Assembly: GCF_024868665.1 (NCBI RefSeq)
Contig: NC_079891.1
Coordinates: forward strand, 13,449,806-13,513,805
Length of the DNA: 64,000 nucleotides
From: Triplophysa rosa
Lineage: Eukaryota > Chordata > Actinopteri > Cypriniformes > Nemacheilidae
Direction: 5' to 3'
Shown: piece by piece, positions 41,701 through 53,029 of the stretch
Layout of the letters: every line of letters begins with the position of its first letter
Numbering within the stretch: the first letter of the stretch is position 1
Translations under genes and position numbers: made by a program
Notes under the pieces: generated by a model
Told to the model about the DNA's origin: nothing
Seen by the model: only the letters and a program-made list of their open reading frames with translations
Database searches by the model: none

Positions 41701-41920
41701 GATATCACGTATGTCCTCCCCAGCCGCGACTCGACCGCCCTCTGGCCGCCGAGATCCCGTGCACCGTCTGCTTCCCAGCAGCCCTGGTCCTCTTCGAGAC
41801 ATCGAAGAGGAGACCACCACCCCATCAGCAGCCGCGGCGAAAGCCAATGCGGCCCTCATGGGAAGACCCCAGGGAGTTCGAGAATACCTTTCTAAAAGTT
41901 TTCTCCCTCTCTGGGCGTTT

Positions 41921-42194
41921 ATCACAGCCGCTCTCACCCTCTACACGACGGTGTTCGGCAACTCGACGTTGCGTCACGGCGAGACCCAATGTCGAGGATA
42001 ATCAGCAGCCTAAGCACTCTCAATCGACGGTGCTTTGTGCCACATCATCGTCTGGGTATTATCACAGCCGCTCTCACCCTCTACACGACGGTGTTCGGCA
42101 ACTCGACGTTGCGGCGGGACCCAATGTCGAGGATAATCATCAGCCCAAGCACTCTCATTCGATGGTGCGTTGTGCTACATCTTCGCCAGACAGG
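41921..42194. repeat. Imperfect tandem duplication within DIRS
   Basis: Two copies of about 137 bp, each opening TCACAGCCGCTCTCACCCTC, follow each other directly (about 41922 and 42061). They are highly similar, with a 7-bp difference (TCACGGC). Confidence 0.9.
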
Positions 42195-42479
42195 TAAAAC
42201 TGCAGAGCCGATCTCTTCCCCGGGGTCCCCCCCCCACGGCGAGGGATCCGTACTGCCAGCCATCGAACCACCCCCGGGAGGTCGATGAAGCAGAACGTAC
42301 CCCTAGCCTCCCTGTCGGTCCCTAGGAGCCTGTTAAGAGCTTCCCAAACCGTCACGGTGACTACGGAATACGGTCTGTCTCGGCTACGCGATCCACTCCC
42401 CGGACGCCCGCCCAAGTTTCGGGGCATCCTCTTAACCTCAGCAGAGGCAAGGATGCCCCGTGCTTCGGGCCGAGGTCGC

Positions 42480-43560
42480 CACCCCTCTGGTGAGGAAGCG
42501 ATCGTGCTCGTCCCTCTAGCCGAGATGTTCAACGGGTTTTACAGCCCGTACTTCATCGTCCCCAAGAGCGGGGGTCGCTAAATCTGCGTACCCTGAACAG
42601 GCACCTACTCAAGCTGCCGTTCAGGATGCTTACGCAGAAGCGCATCCTGGCATCTGTCAGATGTCAAGATGGATTCATGGCAATTGACCTGAAGGACGCT
42701 AACTCTCATATCTCTTCTCCCTCGTCATCGCCCGTTCCTACGGTTCGCTTTCGAGGGTCCGGTATATTAGTACAGAGTCCTCCCCTTCGGTCTGTCCCTG
42801 TCCCCACGAGTCTTCACGAAGATCGTGGAAGCTGCCCTCACTCCCCTCAGGGAGAGAGGTGTGCGGGTACTAAACTATCTCGACGACTGGCTCATTTGAC
42901 ACACTCGTGAGATCTGTTATGTACACACAGGGACCTAGTGCTCCGGCACCTAGATCGATTGGGACCACAAGTCAACCGAAAGGGAGCAAGCTCTCCTCTG
43001 TGCAGAGCATACTCTTTTTAGGTATGGAACTCAACTCTGTCTCCATTACAGCACGATTGTGCTCAGTCAGTGTTGTACTGCCTGGAATTTTTCAAGCAGT
43101 CAGCGGGAGGAGGCTCCTGGGTACATGGCATCCTCGACGGTGGTGATACCCCTCAGGTTGATGCACATAAGACAGCTCCAACACTGGCTACAGAGTCGAG
43201 TTCCCTGGAGAGCGTGGCACACCGGCAGCAGGCGGATGGTGATTACGCTTTTCTGCCGACGCACCCTAACCCCTTGGTCTTCAATTACCTTTTAAACAGA
43301 CGGGGGTCCCTCTCGGGCAGGCGAGACGCGTCAGGCAGACGCCTCCCTGCAGGGTTGGGGTGCCGTGTGCAACGGGCACGCAGTGTCAGGGCGATGGACG
43401 GGCCCCCACCTGCGCAGGCATTCAATTGCCTAGAGTTGTTGGATGTGCTACCCGCACTGAGGGGTTACAATCTCTTGTGCAGAACGAGCACGTGCTGGTC
43501 CGGTCGGACTGCACAACTGCCGTAGCGTTTTTAACCGCCAGGGTGGCGTTCGCTTATGGC
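42480..43560 (+). pseudogene. DIRS reverse transcriptase / RNase H remnant
   Basis: Frames in series give FNGFYSPYFIVPKSGG, then VLPFGLSLSPRVFTKIVEAA, then VRVLNYLDDWLI. The catalytic YLDD is at 42876-42887. FLGMELNSV follows at about 43018. Multiple stops and frameshifts separate the blocks. Confidence 0.8.
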
Positions 43561-44179
43561 AGCTAACACGACTTGCCCGACGCCTCCTCCTGTGGAGTCC
43601 GCAGGGCCACACATATCCCAGGTGACCTGAACCAGACAGCCAATGTGCTCTCTCGTCAGTTATGCCTCGCGGAGAGTGGCGACTCCACCCCCGCGTAGCC
43701 AGCTCATTTGGGACAGTCAGGGCGGGCTCAGGTAGACCCCTTCGCCTCCCTGGACACCACCCATTGCCGCTAAGGTACTCCCTGCCTCGGCACGGAGGCT
43801 CTAGCGCACAGCTGGCCGTGGGACAAGCGGAAGTACGTCTTCCCTCAGTGAGCCTCACTGCACAGACCCTATGCAAGGTCGGGGAAGAGGAGCATCAAGT
43901 GTACTAGTTGCGCCAGACTGGCCCAACCGGACTTGGTTCTCGGAGCTAATGCTCTTGACGACAGCTCCCCCTGGCCGATTCCCCTGACGAAGGACCTGCT
44001 TTCCCAGGGGAAGGGCACGTTATGGCATCACGGGCTAGACCTCTGGGACCTCCATGTCTGGCCCCTGGACGGAGCGAGAAGATCCTGAGTGGCCTAACCC
44101 CTGCGGCGGTTTAGACCACTGCTCAGGCTAGGGCCCTGGCCACTAGGTGACAATTCGCCTAGTGGTGCCTCTTCTCATC

Positions 44180-45078
44180 CTGGTGCTCTTCTCGAGAGAA
44201 GACCCGCGGAGTTGCTTGATCAAGTGGTTGCGGTCCTTCCAGAGACTCGAGAATAATCTCTCCTTTTCCACACTGAACGTGTATGTAGCCGCTGTTGCCG
44301 CTCATCACGACCCAGTTGCTGGTAGTCTCTAGGACAGCACAACCTGATCATTTGGTTCCTAGGGGCGCGGGGAGGACATCACCCGCGTTCCGTACCCTCT
44401 TACGACCTTGATGCGGTCCTGGAGCCCCTCGGAGATGCCGCTCTTTCTCACTTCACGATGAAGACGGCTCTCGGGAGGACGCTCAAGAGGGTAGCGGACC
44501 TACAAGCATTCTCCGTGTCCACAGATTGCCTAGAACTCGGGCCCGGTTATTCTCACGCTATCCTGAGACCCCGGCCCGGCTACGTGCCCAAAGTTCCCAC
44601 CACTCCCCCGAGACACCAGGTGGTGAACTTACAGGCGCTCCCCACTGGGGAGGAAGACCCAACCTCATCCGTGTTGTGTCCAGTACGCGCATTGCGCCTC
44701 TGCTTGGACCGCACGCAGAGCCACAGTAGCTCTGAGCAGCTCTTTGTCTGTTTTGGAGATCAGCAGGGAGGGCTGTCTCAAACAGAGATTGACGCACTGG
44801 ATCATGGGCGTCGTCGATGGCGTACCTGTCCTAAGATCGCCTACGCCCACTGGGTGAGAGCTCTCTCCACACGGAGTACAGCCTCCTCGTGGGCACTGGC
44901 TCGAGGCGCCTCTCTGGCAGACATTTGCAGAGCTGCGGGTTGGGCTACACCCATCACCTTCGCGAGGTCCTACAGCCTCCGCGTAAAACCAGTCAGCTCG
45001 AGTCTTGCGGGCATCAGGCAAGACCGGCGACCGGTAGGGTGTACGCCTGTGTCAGTACCTTCCCCCCCTTTCTCCTAA
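44180..45078 (+). pseudogene. DIRS tyrosine recombinase remnant
   Basis: A core-binding segment (STLNVYVAAVAAHHDPVAG) lies at about 44267-44325. The catalytic domain is the open frame 44458-45078 (206 aa). The first catalytic arginine is expected in LKRVADLQAFS (residue 11). The usual HSTR box reads LSTR at residues 136-139, so the histidine is replaced by leucine. The C-terminal tyrosine is in ARSYSL (residue 172). DIRS elements integrate with this enzyme instead of a DDE integrase. The frame between the two segments is broken. Confidence 0.85.
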
Positions 45079-45725
45079 GGGGGTCAGCGTACTAACTAGC
45101 CTCCCTTCTTCCCCCACTGGGTGAAGAACAGGCACTCCATCCATCACTAGTAAGCACCTCCTGTGGGCGGGCTGGGCAGAGCAGCCCTGCCCCTTAGGCC
45201 GGGTATCACCTGAGTTATTCGCAACATAGCTCTAACCGGACCTAGTGCTACCAGACGTTGCAACCCCCCAGCAGGGCGGTTCCGTCTGATGTATCCTCAT
45301 GCTGGTTCCCACCTTGGTAACCCATGACCTCCTTAGGTGGACCTCCACCTCGCGGTTAACTCCTTCAGTCCGCACTTTCTTCCCATGAGTTCTCCCCCAT
45401 CGGTGAGACCATGTTGGTATCTCCACTAGTCTCCTCCCTGTGGTAGGAAGTGGTCTCTGTAGCGCATCCCCCGCTTGAGGAAGTAGCGCTTACCCAGTGG
45501 CCTTACGGTTCCGGGCGGCTTCTCGCTGTTAGAGAAACAAGGCCGCCGCCTGTGAGGCCGAAGGTAGGGGCCTTCCCACCTTTCAAGAAAGCTCTGGGAC
45601 CCCCTACCTACCCACTGGTAGGTTACAATTTCGCGGTAGCGTTCACGGCTGACACGCCCAGGCCAGTCACCGTCGCTTCGTTGAGATTGTGACAGGGCAC
45701 AGTGTTATGGCGTTTTCCATTGGAA

Positions 45726-45832
45726 CCCCATCTGTCGGTTCGACACAACGTCGAGAGACCGACAGAAAGGGAACGTCTCGGTTACGTTTGTAACCTCGGT
45801 TCCCTGATGGAGGGAACGAGACGTTGTGTCCT
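45726..45832. repeat. DIRS internal complementary region
   Basis: The first half (CTGTCGGTTCGACACAACGT then CGAGAGACC) is the complement of the left end. The second half (GTCTCGGTTACGTTTGTAAC and on) is the complement of the right end. They join at GAAAGGGAAC/GTCTCGG, exactly where the outer ends would meet in a circle. This is the template known to complete DIRS ends during replication. Confidence 0.88.
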
Positions 45833-45892
45833 CTTGCCACAACACGTGCTGTCCACTGCAGCAGTCGTGAGAGGTCTCAGGCTCCTCAGAAC

Positions 45893-46102
45893 TAAGGTGA
45901 ATGAATGAGGCACGCCGTCTCCCTTTTATACCCGGATATCCGGGGGCGGAGTCCGGCATGCAAATTTCATTCGCCAATTTTCATTGGCCTTTTCTAGAGA
46001 AGTCGGAAGCGATTGGTTCTCAAGGACTAACCCCATCTGTCGGTTCGACACAACGTCTCGTTCCCTCCATCAGGGAACCGAGGTTACAAATGTAACCGAG
46101 AC
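45893..46102 (-). repeat. Right inverted terminal repeat of DIRS
   Basis: Inverted copy of the left end, with its own TATA box facing inward at about 45927. It ends GAGGTTACAAATGTAACCGA then GAC. Confidence 0.88.
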
Positions 46103-47683
46103 ATTTTCCTTGGTTGTTTTAATCATTTTTGTGTTCTCTGATATTTTCTGATTGTATTTTCATTTTTTCTACACATACGTTATTTTTTCCCTCGCTTGTT
46201 TTTCCACGTTCTGCGCTTGCTTTTCCAAATACTGCAGTTCGAGTTTCATGGTAATTAGTGGTAATTGCTTCACCATTGTTCCACTAGTTCTAGATTGACA
46301 GCTCCTCCTCTAGCCAATCAGTCGAAGAGGGTGTTGACGTCCCTTCAAACGCAACTCGTGGCATACCCTAACCGTCATCTGCAAATCCCAGACAAGGTAC
46401 ACAGATAATTGAACTACTACTACTATTAATACTACCATTGAATTACCGAGTGTCCGATACACTTCTTATATCTGTTGCCAGGTTTATTAAGTAATTTATC
46501 CGATTCTACCATATAGTCCGTTAAGTTAACATACATGTGTCCTGTCAGCTGTGTTTAGTCAGCAGTGCTATAGTTTACAGTTAACGTTACTCTATTAAAT
46601 TAGATAAAGATTATTTCAATAAATCAATAAAGATTATTGGCTGTGTATTTAGAAAAAGACTGAATTGGTGTAAATGCGTGATGTTGCTAGCTCATGACAA
46701 TGATAATGCCATGCATATATTAACTCATTTAGACGAGCACATTGTGTAATGTTAGCATCTTTTCTCAAGCTTTCTCACGCTTTTCTGGGTAAGGGTAACA
46801 TTAGTTGACCAATGTTGAGAAATTCTGGCTGGTAACCATCTATCAGTAATAAACGTTATGCAGGATAACTGCCATTTAAATACTAAATGTTATTGCAATG
46901 GTTTCATAAGTAGACCCATTTTAATTTACGTTGCAGTCTTGTGCTAAAATTGTTTACAACAATTGTTACAACTAAAACACATTCAAAAGATATTTATTAA
47001 TTCATGTCACTTGTTTTTCTCTAGGAAAGCAGTTGTTCCCCATGCAATATTTTGAGTTGCATCAGTGCTTGGCCTCTTGCATCAAGACATCCAACTGTAT
47101 GGATTGCTGGACATGCTTATCGAAAGGATCTCTGCAATAGTCAACACAGTAAGTGTAACGATGACGCTGGCTGGGCATTAAATTTCTTTACCAGCATTGT
47201 TTTTTTGAACACGTTTGTAACTATGTCGACTTGCATTTTGAATTATTTCCAGCACGATGTTGACTACATCCTCAGCCACGTTTCTCCTGAAATTAGTGCA
47301 AGAGAGTTGTTTCACAGCTTTGGTAAAGCGGAAGATCATAAGCTACTTTAAATATTTCCTTCAAGAAACGTGGAGGTAGGCTTTGCATTGTATATTGCAT
47401 CTAAAATTTGTTAACTCAAAGGCTATCCAAGATATGACTTTCCTCATCAGAACATCAACGAATGGCTCCATCTACACAAGTGCATGGCCATCAATTTAAG
47501 ATTGTCAAAAACACATTTTAGCATTTATTGAGTGCCGTGGATCAGTGAATTTAATCTAAAGTTAATCTATACATTTCAGTAAAAACAAGCTGCTAACTAA
47601 AACTTGAACTCAGATAAATGTTGTTGTGTCATGACCAACAGTTTCAGAAAGCTAACAGATAAAGTTTAAACATTTTTACAAAC
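46103..47683. other. Unassigned intergenic DNA
   Basis: No gene recognised. A 99-codon open frame at 47052-47351 has no motif I know. A GTAAGT donor-like site at 47150 raises the chance of an exon, but nothing confirms it. Confidence 0.4.
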
Positions 47684-47689
47684 ATTGAT

Positions 47690-50600
47690 CAGAATCAGAA
47701 TCAGAATCAGAAGAGCTTTATTGCCAAGTGTGCTTGCACACACAAGGAATTTTCTTTGGTGTTGGAAGCTTCTAGTACAGACATTCAACACAATGACAAT
47801 ACAATATAATACAATTTACAGTCTAAAAGATTCTAAATTGTGCATATATAAAAAATGGGGGATAATAACATATAAGAGACATTGTACAGGGTAGTATATA
47901 GTAGAATAAACATATTAACAGATTGTATGTACACTTGTGCAAATGGATAATTTAGTAAGTAGAGGTAGTGTTATATACATGTATACATAAGATGTAGATA
48001 TAATAAGGCACTATAGTGCACACTATAGGAGTAGTGGAAGTGAAATATTGCTCTTAAGGAGCAGTTATCTGTTTAGGAGGGAGATTGCCTGGGGGAAGAA
48101 GCTGCTTCTGTGTCTGGAAGTCCTGGTGTTCGGTGCTCTAAAGCGCCGGCCAGAGGGCAGCAGATCAAAGAGTTTGTGTGCTGGGTGTGTGGAGTCAATG
48201 ATGATTTTTCTTGCCCTGTTTTTCACTCTGGAATCGTACAGGTCCTGAAGTGTGGGCAGAGGAGCACCAATAATTTTCTCAGCACTACGAACTGTCCGTT
48301 GTAGTCTTCGTAGGTCTGATTTGGTGGCCGAGCCATACCAAACAGTAATTGAAGTGCACAGAACAGATTCGATGACCACTGAGTAGAACTGGGTCAGTAG
48401 CTCCTGTGGTAGGTTGAACTTCCTCAATTGACGGAGGAAGTATAACCTCTGCTGGGCCTTCTTTACAATGGAGTCTATGTGGGACTCCCACTTCAGGTCC
48501 TGAGAGATGGTGGAGCCCAGGAACCTGAATGACTCCACAGTATCCACAGTGCTGTCCAGGATGGTGAGGGGAGGAAGTGATGGAGGGTTCCTTCTGAAAT
48601 CCACTATCATCTCCACTGTCTTGAATGCATTCAGCTCTAGGTTGTTTTGACTACACCAGGCAGCCAGCTGAGCAACCTCCTTTCTGTAGGCAGATTCATC
48701 ACCGTCTTGAATAAGGCCAATGACTGTGGTGTCATCTGCAAACTTCAGGAGTTTGACAGAAGGGTCTGTAGAGGTGCATTCGTTTGTGTAGAGTGAATAT
48801 AGCAGTGGAGAAAGAACACATCCTTGAGGAGCTCCGGTGCTGATGGTACATGTGCTGGATTTAAATTTTCCCAACCTCACTAGCTGCTGCCTGTTCGACA
48901 GGAAGTTAATAATCCACTGACAGGTAGAGGTTGGCACAGAGAGCTGGGTAAGCTTGGGCAGGAGGAGGTCTGGGATTATGGTGTTGAAGGCCGAGCTGAA
49001 GTCTACAAACAGGATCCTGACGTAAGTCCCTGGTCTGTCTAGGTGTTGTAGGATGTAATGCAGTCCCATGTTTACTGCATCGTCCACAGACCTGTTTGCT
49101 CGGTAAGCAAACTGGAGGGGATCAAGAAGTGGTCTGGTGATGTCCTTCAGGTGGGCCAGTACAAGTCTCTCAAATGACTTCATGACCACAGATGTTAAAG
49201 CAACAGGCCTGTAGTCATTAAGTCCAGATATTTTGGGTTTCTTCTGTACAGGGATGATGGTGGAGCGTTTGAAGCATGAAGGGACTTCACACTGCTCCAA
49301 AGATCTGTTAAAAATATTAGTGAAGATGGGCGACAGCTGCTCCGCACAGACTTTCAGGCAGGAGGGTGAGACATTGTCTGGGCCTGGTGCTTTTCTGATC
49401 TTTTGTTTGCGGAAAAGCTGGCAAACATCCTCTTCGCAGATCTTAAGTGCAGGTTGAATGTCAAGAGGAGGTGTTAATGGTATAGCAGAGATAGGGTCAG
49501 GGCGGGTGTGAAGGGTGAGACTCTGCATTTCAAAACGACAATAGAAGTCGTTCAGGTCGTCAGCCAGTCGTTGATTACCCATAGACTGAGGGGATGATGG
49601 CTTGTAGTTGGTAATGTCTTTCAGGCCTTTCCACACCGATGCAGGGTCGTTGGCTGAAAACTGGTTCTTCAGCTTTTCAGAGTAGCTTCTCTTAGCTGCT
49701 CTTATCTCCTTTGTCAGTGTGTTTTTGGCCTGATTATACAAGACTTTGTCCCCACTTCTGTAAGCATCTTCTTTGGCCTGACGAAGCTGTCTCAGTTTCA
49801 TTGTAAACCATGGTTTGTCATTGTTGTATGTTAAGCGAGTCCTGGTGGGAATACACATGTCCTCACAGAAGCTGATGTAGGATGTCACTGTGTCAGTTAA
49901 CTCATCCAGATCAGTGGCTGCAGCTTCAAAGACACTCCAATCCGTGCAGTCGAAACAGGCTTGTAAGGCCCGCTCTGTTTCGCTGCTCCATCTCTTTGCT
50001 GTTCTTGCTACAGGCTTGGCAGATTTAAGCTTCTGTCTGTAGGTCGGAAGAAGATGAACCAGGCAATGATCAGAGAGACCCAGAGCTGCTCTGGGAACAG
50101 AGTGGTATGCATCCCGTATTGTGGTGTAACAGTGATCCAGAATGTTGCTGTCTCTGGTGGGGCATGTGATATGCTGCCTGTATTTTGGCAGCTCACGGGA
50201 GAGGTTTGCTCTGTTAAAGTCCCCAATAATAATAATAAGAGAATCCGGGTGTTGCTGCTCCGTGTCAGTGATGTAATCCGCCAGCTGTTGCAGCGCCGCG
50301 CTCGCACAAGCATGTGGAGGAATGTAAACATTCACGAGAATAAATGAGGAAAACTCGCGTGGCGAATAAAAAGGTTTGCAGTTGATAGAGAACGCTTCTA
50401 AGTACGAAAAGCACATCTTCTTCAGTGTTGTTATATCTCTGCACCAACCTTCGTTTATATAAAAACATAATCCACCACCACGTGTCTTCCCTGTTGACTC
50501 GGCAATGCGATCCGCTCTGAACAGCTGAAAACCCGGCAGATGTAACGCGCTGTCCGGTATGGTGTCATTGAGCCATGTTTCTGTGAAACACAGCGCAGCG

Positions 50601-50999
50601 GAGTTGGAAAAATCTTTGTTTGTCCTGGTGAGTAAGAGTATTTCGTCCGTTTTGTTGGTAAGGGAGCGGACATTCGCCAGGTGTATACTCGGCAGCGGGG
50701 TCCTAAATCCGCGTCGTCGGAGTCTGACGAGCGCACCCGCTCGCTTTCCCCGCTTGCGTCTTTTAGACCGTTTGTACAGAGCTGCCGCTCCTCCGAGTAA
50801 AATGTCCAGTAAGACGTCTGAATTTCCAAAATTAGGGAAAAGATTGATAGAAGGGCATTGCTTAATGTTAAGCAATTCGTCCCTGGTAAAAGTGATTAAA
50901 GAAGAGTAGCTTAAAACAGGAAAAACAAACAAAAAAGACATAAGTACTAGAGCACTCCAAACCGAGGCAGCCATCCGCGGCGCCATCTTGAATGTGAAG
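47690..50999 (-). mobile_element. Full-length jockey-like LINE copy B
   Basis: A 3.3-kb minus-strand LINE flanked by a 6-bp repeat ATTGAT (47684-47689 and 51000-51005). The 3' end is at the left: (TCAGAA)n followed by GAGCTTTATTGCCAAGTGTG. The coding frame starts only a few bases from the 5' end and is intact. This is the best candidate for recent activity in the window. Confidence 0.9.
48065..50986 (-). CDS. LINE polyprotein: AP endonuclease and reverse transcriptase, intact
   Basis: 973 aa without a stop. Residues 1-30 are hydrophobic and may look like a signal peptide. A basic patch follows (KRSKRRKRGKRAG, about 72-84). The endonuclease spans about 98-330 with IHLANVRSLTNK, FTETWLND, VNVYIPPH, catalytic GDFNRANL and GLSDHCLV. 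A linker with WFTMKLRQLRQAKEDAYRSG leads to [47 protein letters not shown] and catalytic FADDTTVIG. The C-terminal part ends LLPSGRRFRAP. The enzyme would nick DNA and copy its RNA there. No separate ORF1 is seen. The clade (Rex1/CR1- or jockey-like) is judged from motifs. Copies A (3946-9986) and C (62558 on) are damaged relatives. Confidence 0.92.
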   Translation of the reverse strand: MAPRMAASVWSALVLMSFLFVFPVLSYSSLITFTRDELLNIKQCPSINLFPNFGNSDVLLDILLGGAAALYKRSKRRKRGKRAGALVRLRRRGFRTPLPSIHLANVRSLTNKTDEILLLTRTNKDFSNSAALCFTETWLNDTIPDSALHLPGFQLFRADRIAESTGKTRGGGLCFYINEGWCRDITTLKKMCFSYLEAFSINCKPFYSPREFSSFILVNVYIPPHACASAALQQLADYITDTEQQHPDSLIIIIGDFNRANLSRELPKYRQHITCPTRDSNILDHCYTTIRDAYHSVPRAALGLSDHCLVHLLPTYRQKLKSAKPVARTAKRWSSETERALQACFDCTDWSVFEAAATDLDELTDTVTSYISFCEDMCIPTRTRLTYNNDKPWFTMKLRQLRQAKEDAYRSGDKVLYNQAKNTLTKEIRAAKRSYSEKLKNQFSANDPASVWKGLKDITNYKPSSPQSMGNQRLADDLNDFYCRFEMQSLTLHTRPDPISAIPLTPPLDIQPALKICEEDVCQLFRKQKIRKAPGPDNVSPSCLKVCAEQLSPIFTNIFNRSLEQCEVPSCFKRSTIIPVQKKPKISGLNDYRPVALTSVVMKSFERLVLAHLKDITRPLLDPLQFAYRANRSVDDAVNMGLHYILQHLDRPGTYVRILFVDFSSAFNTIIPDLLLPKLTQLSVPTSTCQWIINFLSNRQQLVRLGKFKSSTCTISTGAPQGCVLSPLLYSLYTNECTSTDPSVKLLKFADDTTVIGLIQDGDESAYRKEVAQLAAWCSQNNLELNAFKTVEMIVDFRRNPPSLPPLTILDSTVDTVESFRFLGSTISQDLKWESHIDSIVKKAQQRLYFLRQLRKFNLPQELLTQFYSVVIESVLCTSITVWYGSATKSDLRRLQRTVRSAEKIIGAPLPTLQDLYDSRVKNRARKIIIDSTHPAHKLFDLLPSGRRFRAPNTRTSRHRSSFFPQAISLLNR

Positions 51000-51005
51000 A
51001 TTGAT

Positions 51006-51643
51006 TAGACTTGTGTGGATAACTTGAATGGACAAATGTGAACTTTTGAACCACCGAAAAAAGACAATTCTCTTGCAGATGTAATACTTTTTCTGTTTTT
51101 TTTTTTTTTAGTATATTGTATTAAAGTACTCTATTAAACCAGTCTCATTACGTTCCTGTAGTGATGTTTGCTTTTTTTACTCCGAGAAGATGCAGCAAAA
51201 GTAGAAACTAGGTCATCTCAATTAACTCTCTTAAGGACTTTTATATTTGCATTATATTATTTATGTTCCATTTTATTTAGCATTTTGCAGTTACTTTTGA
51301 TTTAGGATAGATATCATCGCTGTCGGGTGGAAATCTCGTAAATTTTATTTTCCATTATTATATTATTATTATTGGTCACTCTTTGTTTACCACTACTGTA
51401 AGGTTATGGCATTGTTATTTAAATAAAGCCTTCTGAAAGTGACTGCTTTTTTTTCAGGGAAATGTGTTAATTTTACATCACTTACTATTATTTATGGAAA
51501 ATATATGGAATTTTTATTACAAAAATTTTACAATGCAGCTATTTATTTTCTGTTTGCTAAGCATAATCACCTTTATAATTGTATTATAATGGTGTTAAAT
51601 GATAGATAAATTATATAAGATAAATTATAGTCTGATGCTTTAA
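51006..51643. other. AT-rich intergenic DNA
   Basis: No gene or repeat structure recognised. Confidence 0.5.
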
Positions 51644-51648
51644 GATTC

Positions 51649-52756
51649 TGTTGGGTCTCGGGTCTAGCACTTCTGGTTTTCTTCCGTGTTGTCTTCTGTG
51701 TTTGTTTTGTTGGACACGTGACGCTGTTTTGACAGCTCGCCACGTGTTCACAGTCCGCGTGCTTCACCCCTCCCCTCTCGTTACATGATCTACTACTCAT
51801 TAGTTTTCACTGCTGTCACCTGGATCTCCCCTCAGTTTTCACTCACCACTGCTGGTTCCTTATTTTCTGCTGTCTCCTTTCCCTTTATATCCCTCGTGTT
51901 TTCCTTTGTTTGGCATCAGACCTTTTGAGTTATGTCCCTCTGGTATCGACCGCTCTAGCAAACCTGTCTTGGCTAGGCTTCCTTAAGCAACTTTTTGAGA
52001 TTATACTCACCGTGTCGTGTCGTGTGGTGTCGTGTCGTGTCGTGTCGTGTGGTGTCGTGTCGTGTCTTGTCGTGTCTTGTCTTGGCTCCAGTGTTTAGCT
52101 CATATCCGGGTGTCTGCACTTCTTTACCAGTGTCTACTCGGGGATTGCTTCTGCCATCTCGTGGGGGCTCCAGCGGAGTGGGTTCTACTCCAGCTCCGGA
52201 AGTCTCTGGTCGAGGAGGTTCTCCCCGGTGATGAAGGATTCTTTATATGGACTACACTCACCTTCAGGGGACTTGCTATTTTCAAGGTTGTCTGGCCTTG
52301 TGGATCACTCAACTCTTGTGGATCTCTCAGCGCAAGGGGCTTGCATGGCGGATTACTGTTCTCCCTCTCTGGGTTTTTCTGTTCACGGACTTCGTTCACT
52401 GGGACTTGGAGAACTCCCATCTCAAGGATTATTTTTCCCTCACCGGCTGGTCTTGGAGGCCCTGGTGGCGCTTAGCCACATCGGTCACGGAGACCGTTTG
52501 TTGACTGGAGTTTTTTTCACCCTCCACCACGAGGTGGTTCTTTCCCCAAGGACTTTATGAACTCTATTACCTCTCTTGTTGTGTGTTCTCTCCCGGCCGA
52601 GCGCTCGAGCCCTTAGTTCTGTGCTTGCCCTGTATGTTGCCAAGTTTTTCCCGCTGCAGCGGTTGTTACTCTCTGTTGACTGTCTCGTTGAGTTGCCAGT
52701 GACCATTATTAAAATAATTTGTACCCTGCACTTGACTCCTTAAGTGATTCCTGACA
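51649..52756 (+). repeat. Solo LTR, 1.1 kb
   Basis: TGTTGGGTCTC...GATTCCTGACA with a perfect 5-bp duplication GATTC on both sides (51644-51648 and 52757-52761). A TATA-like CCTTTATATCCC is near 51885 and a poly(A)-like region lies near 52710. Near the 5' end the words GACACGTG (about 51713) and CACGTGTTC (about 51741) can pair. Orientation is taken from the TATA and poly(A) order. Confidence 0.85.
52010..52086. repeat. CGTGT-type pentanucleotide microsatellite
   Basis: About 14 units of CGTGT with TGTGG and CTTGT variants, inside the solo LTR. Confidence 0.92.
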
Positions 52757-53029
52757 GATTCAAGTAGCAACAGGCTGCTTCACAAAATTGAACACTAAGT
52801 AAATATCTCTGTATTGTGAGATTTGCTTATTGGTTGTCCTGAACTGAGCCATGTCATGATAGCATACACTCCATCCACATGAGGGACTGCTACTCCAGTG
52901 TTTTGCTCCTCCAATGAGTCCTCAAGCGCTGTCTTGCTCCAAAAGTTCCTAGGATAAAAGAAATATGCAAGTTGAAGTATGCATCGTTCTGTGCGTTTTT
53001 ATTCGTAACATGCTGTCAATCCGTCAGTT

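Larger units (their letters stand above)
40191..46102 (+). mobile_element. DIRS retrotransposon, complete but decayed
   Basis: A 5.9-kb element. The left end begins GTTCCCTTTCTGTAGG and the right end finishes TGTAACCGAGAC. Long inverted terminal repeats share over 150 bp, including a TATAAAAGGGAG box at both ends. Inside lie gag-like, RT and tyrosine-recombinase remnants in the DIRS order. An internal complementary region at 45726-45832 joins the complements of the two outer ends. No target duplication is present (flanks AAAATAAT and ATTTTCC), as expected when integration is by tyrosine recombinase. Confidence 0.9.

Noticed and set aside
41319..43907. Many overlapping 60-150 aa frames in GC-rich DNA
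   Set aside because: Frame fragments and shadows of the decayed DIRS coding region; only pieces with recognisable DIRS blocks were kept.
47052..47351. 99-aa open frame as a gene
   Set aside because: No motif, no start context and no conserved neighbour; kept only as unassigned DNA.
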